Source of the DNA: an uncultured Paraprevotella sp.
GTDB taxonomy: Bacteria; Bacteroidota; Bacteroidia; Bacteroidales; Bacteroidaceae
Length of the DNA stretch: 21,480 nt
Direction: 5' to 3'
Assembly (NCBI GenBank): GCA_900766785.1
Contig: CAAFWT010000165.1
Span: 1 to 21,480 of the forward strand
The notes beneath the pieces are model-generated. The model was not told where the DNA came from. It did no database searches and saw only the letters and a program-made list of their open reading frames with translations. This document shows positions 7,480-14,636 of this stretch, one piece after another (within the stretch, counting starts at the first letter, position 1; each line of letters starts with the position of its first letter). Both the position numbers and the translations under genes were made by a program.

Positions 7480-8598
7480 TCAGCCCCTCATTAGGTCACT
7501 TATTATGTCGTTTGAGGTAAAAATACCCTTTCTGGTGAGACGTATTACGTGTCCTTCTTGCACCATTCTTCCCGCATGCAGATGAGGTTGTGCCTGTGCC
7601 AGGAAATAAGTGCGACTTTGGTCTTGGAGCAAGTCCAAAGACAATCCATCCTGGGTGCGCAACCGTGTCATCACCATCTCGTCATAAAGTTCATCATCCG
7701 TAAGAATCTCCTGCTGGTATGGGGGGAGGCCCTCGCTGGCTGTCACGTAAGCTTTTAGGTCAGAAAGGTTCCATCGTCGGGTGCGCTCACCGTCATAGGA
7801 GTGTGCTCCTGGTCCTACGCCCAGATAAGGAACACCTTGCCAATAGGAACTGTTGTGCCTGGAGAATTTCCCAGGCAAGGAGAAGTTGGAGATTTCGTAA
7901 TGCAGAAATCCTGCCTCCCGAGTGGCATCCATAAGATGTTCATACATGCGCAAGGAGAGTTCCTCATCCGTCTCCCTCACCTCACCCCTCTCAAGCATCC
8001 GAGCCAGTGGTGTGCCTTCCTCATAGGACAAGGCATAGGCACTGAGATGCTGTATGCCAAGCGACAAACCTTTCTGCACATCTGACTGCCATTGTTCCAT
8101 GGTCTCTCCAGGCAAACCATATATAAGGTCGATGCTTACATTGTCAAAGCCATAGGCTTGAGCCCGCTCCACGGCACGAACGGCTTGCTCTGAGGTATGT
8201 CTCCGCCGAAGCAGAGTAAGCAGGGCATCATCAAAGGTCTGCACACCCATACTCAGACGATTGGCAGGAGTGTCTCTCATGACAGACAGCCATTCAGCAG
8301 TCACATCGTCGGGATTTGCCTCTATGGTCACTTCCGCGTCACTGTCAACGGAGTAAAGGGCAAACACCTCCTGCAGGATGGCGGCCAACATCTCTGGAGG
8401 CAACTGACTGGGAGTTCCGCCACCTATATATATAGAATGTACGCGCGCGAGGGAAAGTTCGTCTTTCCTCTGCCTGATTTCCTGTATCAGGGCAGAAACG
8501 TAGCGCGACTTCCACTCCACCCTCTCTGTGGTGGAATAGAAGTCGCAATATATGCATCGCCCTTTGCAGAAGGGGACGTGTATGTATATGCCTGCCAC
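7480..8598 (-). CDS. hemW: HemW-type radical SAM heme chaperone
   Basis: The 372-aa protein belongs to the family long annotated as oxygen-independent coproporphyrinogen oxidase. The GTG at 8598 gives M-AGIYIHVPFCKGRCIYCDF, the normal start; another GTG at 8610 would overlap the upstream gene. The [4Fe-4S] cysteines are C11, C15 and C18 (CxxxCxxC), followed by D19-F20 rather than the fourth Cys of HemN, which points to HemW. The SAM-binding GGGTPS is at 59-64. HSAYALSYEEGTPL-like and SRHNSSYWQGVPYLGVGPGAHSY motifs and a C-terminal winged-helix-like region (LTRKGIFTSNDIISDLM) complete the family pattern. It starts four bases after the DUF4827 stop, so the two are coupled. Confidence 0.9.
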   Translation of the reverse strand: MAGIYIHVPFCKGRCIYCDFYSTTERVEWKSRYVSALIQEIRQRKDELSLARVHSIYIGGGTPSQLPPEMLAAILQEVFALYSVDSDAEVTIEANPDDVTAEWLSVMRDTPANRLSMGVQTFDDALLTLLRRRHTSEQAVRAVERAQAYGFDNVSIDLIYGLPGETMEQWQSDVQKGLSLGIQHLSAYALSYEEGTPLARMLERGEVRETDEELSLRMYEHLMDATREAGFLHYEISNFSLPGKFSRHNSSYWQGVPYLGVGPGAHSYDGERTRRWNLSDLKAYVTASEGLPPYQQEILTDDELYDEMVMTRLRTQDGLSLDLLQDQSRTYFLAQAQPHLHAGRMVQEGHVIRLTRKGIFTSNDIISDLMRG

Positions 8599-8602
8599 GG
8601 CT

Positions 8603-9301
8603 TCAGTCACGCATCTCTTGATAGGTAATCTCGTAGAAACAGGGATACACATTGCTGGTGGCATTGCTTGTTCCCTCGGAATGTGGGACGATGAGTCGCA
8701 CCTTGGCAATTCCCTCATCATAGTTCACCTGCCTACCCAATCGGATAAAGGAAAGAGGTTTAACCCACCCCGTGGGGACATTGACATCCTTGTAAGTCAG
8801 ATACATAGCACCGCCACCATTGATGGTGGTATTGAAACTGGCATTGAAACTGCCAGCATTGTTTGATACATCCAGAATCTCGGGATTGGTGTGCCAGTAG
8901 GGGACGTCGTCACGCAATTGAAGACTGTCGCCCAGGATGTTATACTCTATGAAACGGCACAGGATTCGTTTCCTGTCACCACTCTTCAGTTTTTCTCCCA
9001 CTCCCTCTCGCACTATCTGCATGTACAGACCTGTACCAGAGAAGAGCACATACTCGTTCTTCTCCAGATTGGTGGTAGAATCCTGTGCATAAAACTGTGC
9101 TTCGGTGATGGGGTTTATCTTTCCCACGTGGCATATGGTATCGCCTTCCTCGTCCAGAATGGCCATATCGCGTTTCAGAAATGATTCTATGACCTTGCGT
9201 TCCCGCTTTTTCTGGTCGGCATAGGTGTCGTCATCACTGCAAGAAGACAAGCACAGGGTGCCGGCAAGCAATGTCAGTACTATACAGATATATTTATTCA
9301 T
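8603..9301 (-). CDS. DUF4827 family lipoprotein, probably surface-exposed
   Basis: The 232-aa protein has a lipoprotein signal peptide: MNKYICIVLTLLAGTLCLSSC, with lipobox LSSC and lipidated C21. The next residues, SDDD, fit the Bacteroidetes lipoprotein export signal (SDDDD in Bacteroides fragilis), predicting display outside the outer membrane. The mature part includes LFSGTGLYMQIVREGVGEKLKSGD, which has the look of an FKBP-type fold, but I cannot assign an activity. The ATG at 9301 was chosen; one at 9313 is also possible. It lies 90 bases after nrnA and directly before hemW, with a possible promoter at 9331-9338. Confidence 0.8.
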   Translation of the reverse strand: MNKYICIVLTLLAGTLCLSSCSDDDTYADQKKRERKVIESFLKRDMAILDEEGDTICHVGKINPITEAQFYAQDSTTNLEKNEYVLFSGTGLYMQIVREGVGEKLKSGDRKRILCRFIEYNILGDSLQLRDDVPYWHTNPEILDVSNNAGSFNASFNTTINGGGAMYLTYKDVNVPTGWVKPLSFIRLGRQVNYDEGIAKVRLIVPHSEGTSNATSNVYPCFYEITYQEMRD

Positions 9302-9330
9302 GTATCTTCTCATAAGTTCGTTCAATGGGG

Positions 9331-9338
9331 CAAAGTTA
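9331..9338 (-). promoter_or_regulatory. Possible internal promoter for DUF4827-hemW
   Basis: TAACTTTG on the minus strand matches the -7 consensus, about 30 bases before the ATG at 9301. No TTTG is found at the right distance upstream, so only the -7 box supports it. Confidence 0.35.
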
Positions 9339-9391
9339 CACAAAAATGGTCATTTCTCATCATCCAAGCATCCACAAAACGGGCGATAGGA

Positions 9392-10423
9392 CTATTTTAG
9401 AAGATGAGCATAGGCCTGGAAGGCCTCTTCCACCTTCTTGACGGCTTGTTCCATGGAACACTCCAGCCTGCCGCCACTGGCATTCTTATGACCTCCTCCT
9501 GCGAAGAATGCTGCTGCCATCTCATCGCAGGGAAAATCATCCACGCTCCTAAGACTCACCTTGACAATCCCTGCCTGCTCAGAGTCTTCGCTGAGAAACA
9601 CACTCAGCCTCATGCCTGATATGGTCAGGGGCAGATTGACAAAGCCCTCGGTATCTCCCTGCTTGATGCCGAAGCGGGTACGCTCCTCATTGGTGAGCGT
9701 CATCACAGAAGCATGCAGATTGTTGTAAACCTTCAACTTGACATAGAGCATATAACCCTGCAATCTCAGACGAGCCGCACTGCTACTCCAGAAGACATTG
9801 CGATAGATACGATCCTTGTCTATCCCATGCTGGAGCAAACGATACACGCACTCGAACACATCGGGACGGGATGAAGCATAAGTAAATGCGCCCGTGTCAC
9901 ACATCATCCCTGTGTAGAGACAAGTAGCCTCTTCAGGCGAGATCTTATCCAATTGGCCCATCTGATGCAGCAGGTGACACAGCACCTCACAGGTGGCACA
10001 CATCTCCGGATGAGAGATGATGACATCGCAGAAGTCCTGCGGATGCAGATGATGATCTATCATCACCTTGGGGCACGGGGTGGCCAGCACTTCGCTCTCC
10101 AACTCACGCATGCGGTGAGCCACATTCAGGTCTGCCACGATAATCAGATTGGCCTGGCGAATGAGATTCTTTACAGCATCAGGACAACGGGAATAGATCT
10201 TGATATCCTGGGCTCCAGGAAGCCAATGCAGGAAATCAGGAAAGCGATTGGGCACCACCACGTCTGCATCTTTCCCCCATCGTCCCAGGAAATGCTTGAT
10301 GGCCAAGGAAGAACCTACCGCATCACCATCGGGGCCCACATGAGCACAGATGACTATGCGTTCTGCCTCCTGTATCCACCTGCACACACTGTCGAGATGT
10401 TCCTCTGATATGACTTTCTTCAT
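9392..10423 (-). CDS. nrnA: DHH-family phosphoesterase, NrnA-like (oligoribonuclease/pAp phosphatase)
   Basis: The 343-aa cytoplasmic DHH-DHHA1 protein likely degrades short oligoribonucleotides and 3'-phosphoadenosine-5'-phosphate. Metal-binding motifs are in order: H28-V-G-P-D32-G-D34-AVGSS, D98 (IVADLN), and D123-H124-H125 (MIDHHLHP). The DHHA1 substrate-binding motif GGGHKNASGG begins at 309. The start MKKVISEEH at 10423 was chosen over longer forms because a -7 promoter box (10477-10484) lies inside the longer frame and would place transcription start near 10470. It is divergent from fmt and leads into the DUF4827-hemW pair. NrnA and related DHH exonucleases cannot be fully told apart by sequence alone. 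Confidence 0.88.
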   Translation of the reverse strand: MKKVISEEHLDSVCRWIQEAERIVICAHVGPDGDAVGSSLAIKHFLGRWGKDADVVVPNRFPDFLHWLPGAQDIKIYSRCPDAVKNLIRQANLIIVADLNVAHRMRELESEVLATPCPKVMIDHHLHPQDFCDVIISHPEMCATCEVLCHLLHQMGQLDKISPEEATCLYTGMMCDTGAFTYASSRPDVFECVYRLLQHGIDKDRIYRNVFWSSSAARLRLQGYMLYVKLKVYNNLHASVMTLTNEERTRFGIKQGDTEGFVNLPLTISGMRLSVFLSEDSEQAGIVKVSLRSVDDFPCDEMAAAFFAGGGHKNASGGRLECSMEQAVKKVEEAFQAYAHLLK

Positions 10424-10476
10424 ATATTCAGTATAAGAAGCCCGTGCTGGTACGCGACATGCCACGAGCAGAGATG

Positions 10477-10484
10477 CAAAGGTA
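10477..10484 (-). promoter_or_regulatory. -7 box for nrnA
   Basis: TACCTTTG followed by CAT on the minus strand is a consensus -7 box, about 55 bases before the nrnA ATG. No good -33 TTTG is seen. It is one of two back-to-back promoters in the nrnA-fmt gap. Confidence 0.5.
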
Positions 10485-10538
10485 TGAATTTTTATCCGTA
10501 TAGTGTATGAGAGCGAAAGGTATTCAGCGGAAAAGCCG

Positions 10539-10546
10539 TACCTTTG
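10539..10546 (+). promoter_or_regulatory. -7 box for fmt
   Basis: TACCTTTGCGG is a consensus -7 box 33 bases before the fmt ATG. The upstream -33 box is not recognisable. It faces away from the nrnA box at 10477-10484. Confidence 0.5.
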
Positions 10547-10578
10547 CGGAGAAAGAGAAAACAAGCAAGACAAACAAC

Positions 10579-11559
10579 ATGAAGCAGGATAAGTTGAGAA
10601 TCGTATTCATGGGTACTCCCGAATTCGCTGTAGCATCACTCGAAGCCTTACTGGACAGCAAACATGAAATAGTGGGTGTGGTGACCATGCCCGACAAAGC
10701 CATAGGCCGCCACCATGAGGTCCTGCAAGCCAGTCCGGTGAAAGAATGCGCCCTCCGACACGGAATACCTGTGCTTCAGCCCGAGAAACTGAAGGACGAG
10801 GAATTCCTCACCGAACTGCGCTCGCTGAATGCAGACCTGCAGATAGTGGTTGCATTCAGAATGTTGCCCGAGGTAGTGTGGGCCATGCCCCGCTTAGGCA
10901 CCTTCAACCTGCATGCTGCCCTGTTGCCCCAGTACCGTGGTGCCGCACCCATCAACTGGTCCATCATCCATGGTGACAGCATCACAGGTATAACAACATT
11001 CTGGCTTGACCACCAGATAGATACAGGAAGAATCATCTGCCAAGAGACTCTGCCCATAGGACCCGACGACTGTGCTGGTGACATCCACGACCGCATGATG
11101 GTGCAGGGCGCACAGTTGGTATGCCGCACTGCCGACATGATTGCCAGCGGAGAAGCCGAAGCGGTACCACAAGAACAGTTCATGACCGACGAACCGCTCC
11201 GTCCAGCTCCCAAAATCTTCAAGGAGACCTGCCAGATACGATGGAGCAATCTGAAGGTGCAGAGTGCTCACAACTTTGTACGTGGACTCAGTCCCTATCC
11301 CGCAGCTTGGACCACCATAGCTGAAGCAAAGGGAAAGCATACCATTCTGAAGGTATTCAAGACTCATCCCGAAGAATGTACGCACCACCTGCCAGCCGGC
11401 ACATTGGAGACAGACGGGAAGAACTGGCTGCGAGTGGCCCTCACAGATGGATATCTGTATCTAGAAGAAATACAGCAGGCTGGGAAGAAGCGCATGTCAG
11501 TAACCGATTTCCTGCGTGGAGCACATATGGAAGATGCACGCCTCATAGAGGAGGAATAA
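10579..11559 (+). CDS. fmt: Methionyl-tRNA formyltransferase
   Basis: The enzyme transfers a formyl group from 10-formyl-THF to Met-tRNA(fMet) for initiation. The 326-aa product starts at MKQDKLRIVFMGTPEFAV. The catalytic triad is N110, H112 (FNLHAALLPQYRGAAPIN) and D148 (DHQIDTG), and the C-terminal OB-like tRNA-binding domain occupies about 210-326 (FVRGLSPYPAAW at its start). The usual basic GRGKKL loop is replaced by GRHHEVLQASPVK, a minor variation. The upstream start at 10507 is unlikely because the -7 box lies between the two. In Bacteroidales fmt is often near clc, tsaC and rpe, as here. Confidence 0.95.
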   Translation: MKQDKLRIVFMGTPEFAVASLEALLDSKHEIVGVVTMPDKAIGRHHEVLQASPVKECALRHGIPVLQPEKLKDEEFLTELRSLNADLQIVVAFRMLPEVVWAMPRLGTFNLHAALLPQYRGAAPINWSIIHGDSITGITTFWLDHQIDTGRIICQETLPIGPDDCAGDIHDRMMVQGAQLVCRTADMIASGEAEAVPQEQFMTDEPLRPAPKIFKETCQIRWSNLKVQSAHNFVRGLSPYPAAWTTIAEAKGKHTILKVFKTHPEECTHHLPAGTLETDGKNWLRVALTDGYLYLEEIQQAGKKRMSVTDFLRGAHMEDARLIEEE

Positions 11560-11613
11560 TCTCCCACGAGACTAAGAAAATCTGCACCATAGGGCAAAAA
11601 ACAGACATAAATG

Positions 11614-11644
11614 TTTGCCTTTTCAAATTAAAATCCGAAATTTG
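11614..11644 (+). promoter_or_regulatory. Promoter of the ECF sigma factor gene
   Basis: TTTG (11614-11617), a 19-base spacer and GAAATTTG (11637-11644). The -33 box and spacing are ideal; the -7 box has GA in place of TA. The leader would be about 90 bases. The surrounding TCCGAAATTTGC recurs upstream of lysE on the other strand. Confidence 0.55.
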
Positions 11645-11742
11645 CAGTATAGAGTTCAAACAATAGCACATACATAACTGATATTTAAAACATCGTTGCC
11701 TATAGAAACAAAGCTACTCCGAATCAAAACAGAACAACTGTA

Positions 11743-12333
11743 ATGAACAATTTGAGTGCAATGACCGACCATGACCTGGCCGAGTTGTATGAGCAAGGCA
11801 ACGATATAGCATTTGACGAACTGCTGCGTAGACATCAGGACTATGTGTACTCCTACATATTATTCGTCTGCAAGAATGAAGATACGGCACAGGACGTATT
11901 TCAGGATACCTTTATGCGTGCCATTATGGCCATAAGGAATCACAAATACCAAAAGACAGGCAAGTTCAGCGCATGGCTGGTACGCATTGCCCACAATCTG
12001 GCCATTGACCGTATGAGAAATGCCGATCCCGGAGTTACATTCTCACACGACGAGTTTCCACAGGCCGTGACCAACAGTCTGCATTTCAGCGAAAGCACTG
12101 TGGAGAACCGTATGATTGAGAACCAGGACATCGAAAGTCTGCGCTCACTGCTCGACTATCTGCCAGAGGTACAGCGTGAGGTGGTAATCATGAAATTCTA
12201 CCAGGACCTCTCATTCCGAGAAATTGCAGAAAAGACTGGTGTGAGCATCAACACCTCATTGGGTCGCATGCGCTACGCCCTCATCAATCTGCGCAAGCTC
12301 ATCCAGCAACATCAGATGAGTCTGGTGGGATAA
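11743..12333 (+). CDS. ECF-type RNA polymerase sigma factor
   Basis: The 196-aa sigma-70 family protein has only regions 2 and 4. Region 2 spans about residues 20-90 (FDELLRRHQDYVYSYIL, then EDTAQDVFQDTFMRA and FSAWLVRIAHNLAIDRMR). A linker follows, and region 4 covers about 137-190 (LPEVQREVVIMKFYQDLSF, then helix-turn-helix REIAEKTGVSINTSLGRMRYAL). It should redirect RNA polymerase to a small regulon. There is no anti-sigma factor or FecR-type gene next to it, and it sits alone between fmt and rpe, so its control is unclear. An in-frame ATG at codon 7 is an alternative start. A tandem palindrome array begins eight bases after its stop. Confidence 0.9.
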   Translation: MNNLSAMTDHDLAELYEQGNDIAFDELLRRHQDYVYSYILFVCKNEDTAQDVFQDTFMRAIMAIRNHKYQKTGKFSAWLVRIAHNLAIDRMRNADPGVTFSHDEFPQAVTNSLHFSESTVENRMIENQDIESLRSLLDYLPEVQREVVIMKFYQDLSFREIAEKTGVSINTSLGRMRYALINLRKLIQQHQMSLVG

Positions 12334-12341
12334 GCCCCACA

Positions 12342-12430
12342 TCGCAAAGGTTTGCGGGAGCGGTTGCAAACGTTTGAATCCCCACTTGCAAACGTTTGCA
12401 TCCGTACTTGCAAACGTTTGCGTCCACGAA
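12342..12430. repeat. Four-unit tandem array of GCAAACGTTTGC palindromes, 22-bp period
   Basis: Four units start exactly 22 bases apart: GCAAAGGTTTGC (12344-12355), GCAAACGTTTGA (12366-12377), GCAAACGTTTGC (12388-12399) and GCAAACGTTTGC (12410-12421). The palindromes are nearly invariant, while the 10-base spacers differ, especially after unit 1. The core GCAAACGTTTGC resembles operators of LacI/PurR-family repressors, and 22 bp is about two helical turns. It begins right after the ECF sigma stop codon. It could be an operator array, a repeat-type element or a decoy; the sequence alone does not decide. Confidence 0.75.
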
Positions 12431-12481
12431 CCCATATCTTACCCCTATGATTTTCTACAGAGCCAAATTTTGGGCAAGGGG

Positions 12482-12529
12482 TCACTCCATACGGGTCACT
12501 ATAGTCCCCCAGGGCATTTCTGCTGGTCC
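12482..12529. repeat. Dispersed intergenic repeat, partial copy B
   Basis: This segment aligns with 18-64 over 48 bases with one single-base gap and roughly three quarters identity. Shared blocks are CCATACGG, CT-TAG-CCCC and TTCTGCTG. The hairpin half of copy A (76-120) is not present here, so this is a partial or decayed copy in the same orientation. Confidence 0.5.
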
Positions 12530-12657
12530 TACATTCTTCTTGTCCACTGATATTGGAAGAAACAAAAAAAATCTAAGCCAGGAAGTACAATAATTTTCTG
12601 CATACATACGTTTTTAGTATAGAAGGCAGGCAATGAAGCCGCCTTAAAAATCAACAT

Positions 12658-12777
12658 ATGCCTATGCAACAAACATTACCTCTTCCTTACATTACGCCCG
12701 GTGCCGCCATCCTGGCACGGGTAAGACAATTTGCACGCACCTACAGGCCACAAGGCACAAACAATGAAAACCGCTAA
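12658..12777 (+). CDS. Candidate small protein or leader ORF before rpe
   Basis: A 39-codon frame, ATGCCTATGCAACAAACA to TAA at 12775-12777, ends three bases before the rpe ATG. The product starts MPMQQTLPLPYITPGAA, then carries ILARVRQFARTYRP, then a polar tail GTNNENR; an ATG at codon 3 is an alternative start. I recall short Bacteroidales ORFs ending in a similar R-Q-F/I-A-x-T-Y segment, but could not confirm this. Tight spacing to rpe suggests translational coupling or a regulatory leader peptide. It has no hydrophobic segment or known domain. It could be a chance ORF. Confidence 0.45.
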   Translation: MPMQQTLPLPYITPGAAILARVRQFARTYRPQGTNNENR

Positions 12778-12780
12778 GCA

Positions 12781-13425
12781 ATGATTGTCTCTCCCTCACT
12801 TTTGTCGGCCAACTTCAGCAATCTGCAGGCTGACATGGAATGGATCAACAACAGCTGCGCTGACTGGTTGCACATCGATGTCATGGACGGTGTCTTCGTG
12901 CCCAACATCTCCTTCGGATTTCCAGTTTTGAAACATGTGGCCAAGTTGTGCAAGAAGCCCCTGGACGTACACCTGATGATAGTTCAGCCTGAGAAATTCA
13001 TCCCTGAGGTGAAAGCCCTGGGAGCTTACATGATGAATGTTCATTACGAGGCATGCCCACACCTGCACAGAGTCATCGGACAGATTCACGAGGCAGGTAT
13101 GAAGGCAGGAGTAACCCTGAACCCCGCCACACCCGTAGAACTGCTTCGTGATATCATCAACGATGTGGATATGGTTCTGCTCATGAGCGTAAACCCTGGA
13201 TTTGGCGGACAGAAGTTCATCCCCAGCACCATCGGCAAGGTGGAAAGGCTCAGAAGACTCATCCAGGAGACAGGGAGCAATGCCCTCATCGAAATAGACG
13301 GTGGAGTCAATCTGGAGACAGGACGCCTGCTGGCAAAAGCAGGAGCTGATGTGCTGGTGGCTGGCAGTTACATCTTCGGAGCCCCCAATCCACAGGAAGC
13401 CTGCTCTCTGCTGAGCGCATTATGA
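12781..13425 (+). CDS. rpe: Ribulose-phosphate 3-epimerase
   Basis: The enzyme interconverts ribulose-5-phosphate and xylulose-5-phosphate in the pentose phosphate pathway. The 214-aa TIM barrel begins MIVSPSLLSANF. Metal ligands and catalytic residues are present: H31 and D33 (LHIDVMDGVFVPN), H64 (LDVHLMI) and D173 (IEIDGGVN). The flexible loop MSVNPGFGGQKF is at 135-146, and the phosphate-binding VAGSYIFG is near the C-terminus. The length is typical. Its stop overlaps the comEC start by four bases (ATGA), so the two are translationally coupled. Confidence 0.96.
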   Translation: MIVSPSLLSANFSNLQADMEWINNSCADWLHIDVMDGVFVPNISFGFPVLKHVAKLCKKPLDVHLMIVQPEKFIPEVKALGAYMMNVHYEACPHLHRVIGQIHEAGMKAGVTLNPATPVELLRDIINDVDMVLLMSVNPGFGGQKFIPSTIGKVERLRRLIQETGSNALIEIDGGVNLETGRLLAKAGADVLVAGSYIFGAPNPQEACSLLSAL

Positions 13426-14558
13426 GCATAGCACACCCACTTTGGTGGAGCCTCATCCTCCTGTCAGTTGGTATCACCATAGGTTTTTCTTACCCAAGCT
13501 TCTGGTTTCTGCCTGCGGCAATCATCGTATTGATAACGGCAACTACGGGTGCCATCCTGCGCAAAAGCAACGGATGGCTTCTGCTGGCTTTCTGGTTCAC
13601 GCTGGGAGCAGCACAATCCAGCATGGAAAGTCTCTTCCCCTTGCCGTCCATGCCCGTATGGGAAGCCGTCCACGACAAAGCAGAGATACAGAGAACCCTA
13701 TTGGAAAAACGCTTGCAGGAATCCGGTTTGCAGGACGAATCCCTCTCCTTAGGGGCGGCCTTACTATTAGGGAAACGGGATGGCATAAGCCGAGAATTAC
13801 GACAGGCATATTCTGAGAGCGGAGCTGCTCACCTACTGGCCCTTAGCGGACTGCATCTGGGGATATTGTACGGACTGCTTCACCTCCTGATTATCCGTCG
13901 TATCCGATTCTCACAATGGAAATGGTTTGCCCTGCCACCCCTCCTTTTACTTCTGTGGGGCTATGTGATACTGACGGGCATGCCCTTGTCTCTGGTGCGA
14001 GCAGCAGTCATGTGCACAGTGGTGATGATTGCCACCTTATCCCAGCGGGCCACAGAGCCTCTGCATGCACTTTCCGTAAGTGCCATGGGCATATTGCTTG
14101 TAAGTCCCTCTTCCCTGCTGAGCATCAGTTTCCAGCTCTCCTTCTCTGCCGTCTTCTTCATCCTGGCCGTCTGTTCCAGCCCAAATACGAAACCGAATTT
14201 CATCAGCCGGCTTCTGCAGTCGGTGAAGGTCTCGGCAGCAGCATGGATGGGCACAGCTCCATTGGCCGCATATTATTTTCACACCATCCCCTTGCTTTCC
14301 ATTCCTATAAGCCTGATTCTCATTCCCATCACGACTATTATCGTATATCTGTCAGCAGTCACTCTGTTCTTTCCACATCCCTTTTTGGGAAGCTGCCTGA
14401 GCGCACTCATCTCCCTGCAGAACAAGGCTGTGACACTTGGTGCCAGCATACCGGGAGCAAGCATTGGCGCATTACAGCCCAAGGTGTGGCAGATAGTCCT
14501 TGTGTACGCACTGTTTCTGATGGTCATCATCAGGATGAAAGGACGCAGACCGGCTTAG
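13422..14558 (+). CDS. ComEC/Rec2-family membrane protein, short form
   Basis: This 378-aa multispanning protein is related to the inner-membrane DNA-uptake channel ComEC. The Competence domain is clear: ALLLGKRDGIS, then AHLLALSGLHLGILYG (136-151), then LTGMPLSLVRAAVM (184-197), then several hydrophobic helices to residue 371. Full ComEC proteins are about 700 aa, with an N-terminal OB-like DUF4131 region between the early helices and the core, and a C-terminal metallo-beta-lactamase domain. Here about 40 residues replace the former and the latter is absent. The gene is intact, overlaps rpe by four bases and meets clc head-on. Whether it still transports DNA is unknown. Confidence 0.8.
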   Translation: MSIAHPLWWSLILLSVGITIGFSYPSFWFLPAAIIVLITATTGAILRKSNGWLLLAFWFTLGAAQSSMESLFPLPSMPVWEAVHDKAEIQRTLLEKRLQESGLQDESLSLGAALLLGKRDGISRELRQAYSESGAAHLLALSGLHLGILYGLLHLLIIRRIRFSQWKWFALPPLLLLLWGYVILTGMPLSLVRAAVMCTVVMIATLSQRATEPLHALSVSAMGILLVSPSSLLSISFQLSFSAVFFILAVCSSPNTKPNFISRLLQSVKVSAAAWMGTAPLAAYYFHTIPLLSIPISLILIPITTIIVYLSAVTLFFPHPFLGSCLSALISLQNKAVTLGASIPGASIGALQPKVWQIVLVYALFLMVIIRMKGRRPA

Positions 14559-14573
14559 CAGACTGAAGCCAGG

Positions 14574-14627
14574 GTCAGGCATACCTGACAAGAAGGTCCT
14601 GTATGAGGCATCTCACCTGCAGATGCC
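14574..14627. terminator. Weak hairpins between converging comEC and clc
   Basis: Two small perfect hairpins lie in the gap: GTCAGG-CATA-CCTGAC (14574-14589) and GGCATCT-(7)-AGATGCC (14607-14627). Neither has a T tract, so a shared terminator role is only possible. Confidence 0.35.
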
Positions 14628-14636
14628 ATAACGTCA

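Larger units (their letters stand above)
12334..12657. other. Intergenic region between the sigma gene and the rpe upstream ORF
   Basis: This gap of more than 300 bases holds the palindrome array (12342-12430), repeat copy B (12482-12529), an A-rich stretch near 12561-12572 and a small imperfect hairpin (AAGGCAGGC / GCCGCCTT, 12623-12645). No convincing promoter or protein-coding sequence is seen. A 65-codon reading frame from 12396 overlaps the repeats and looks accidental. Confidence 0.5.

Noticed and set aside
9301..9343. Longer DUF4827 start at 9343
   Set aside because: It would place charged residues before the signal peptide and cover the possible -7 box at 9331-9338.
12342..12430. CRISPR array
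   Set aside because: The repeat is only 12 bp with 10-bp spacers, the units are palindromic and there are no cas genes.
12396..12593. 65-codon plus-strand frame after the sigma gene
   Set aside because: It begins inside the palindrome array and runs through repeat copy B, with no promoter or conserved motif.
12334..12780. Riboswitch upstream of rpe
   Set aside because: No known aptamer core or conserved stems recognised; the region is explained mainly by repeats and the short ORF.
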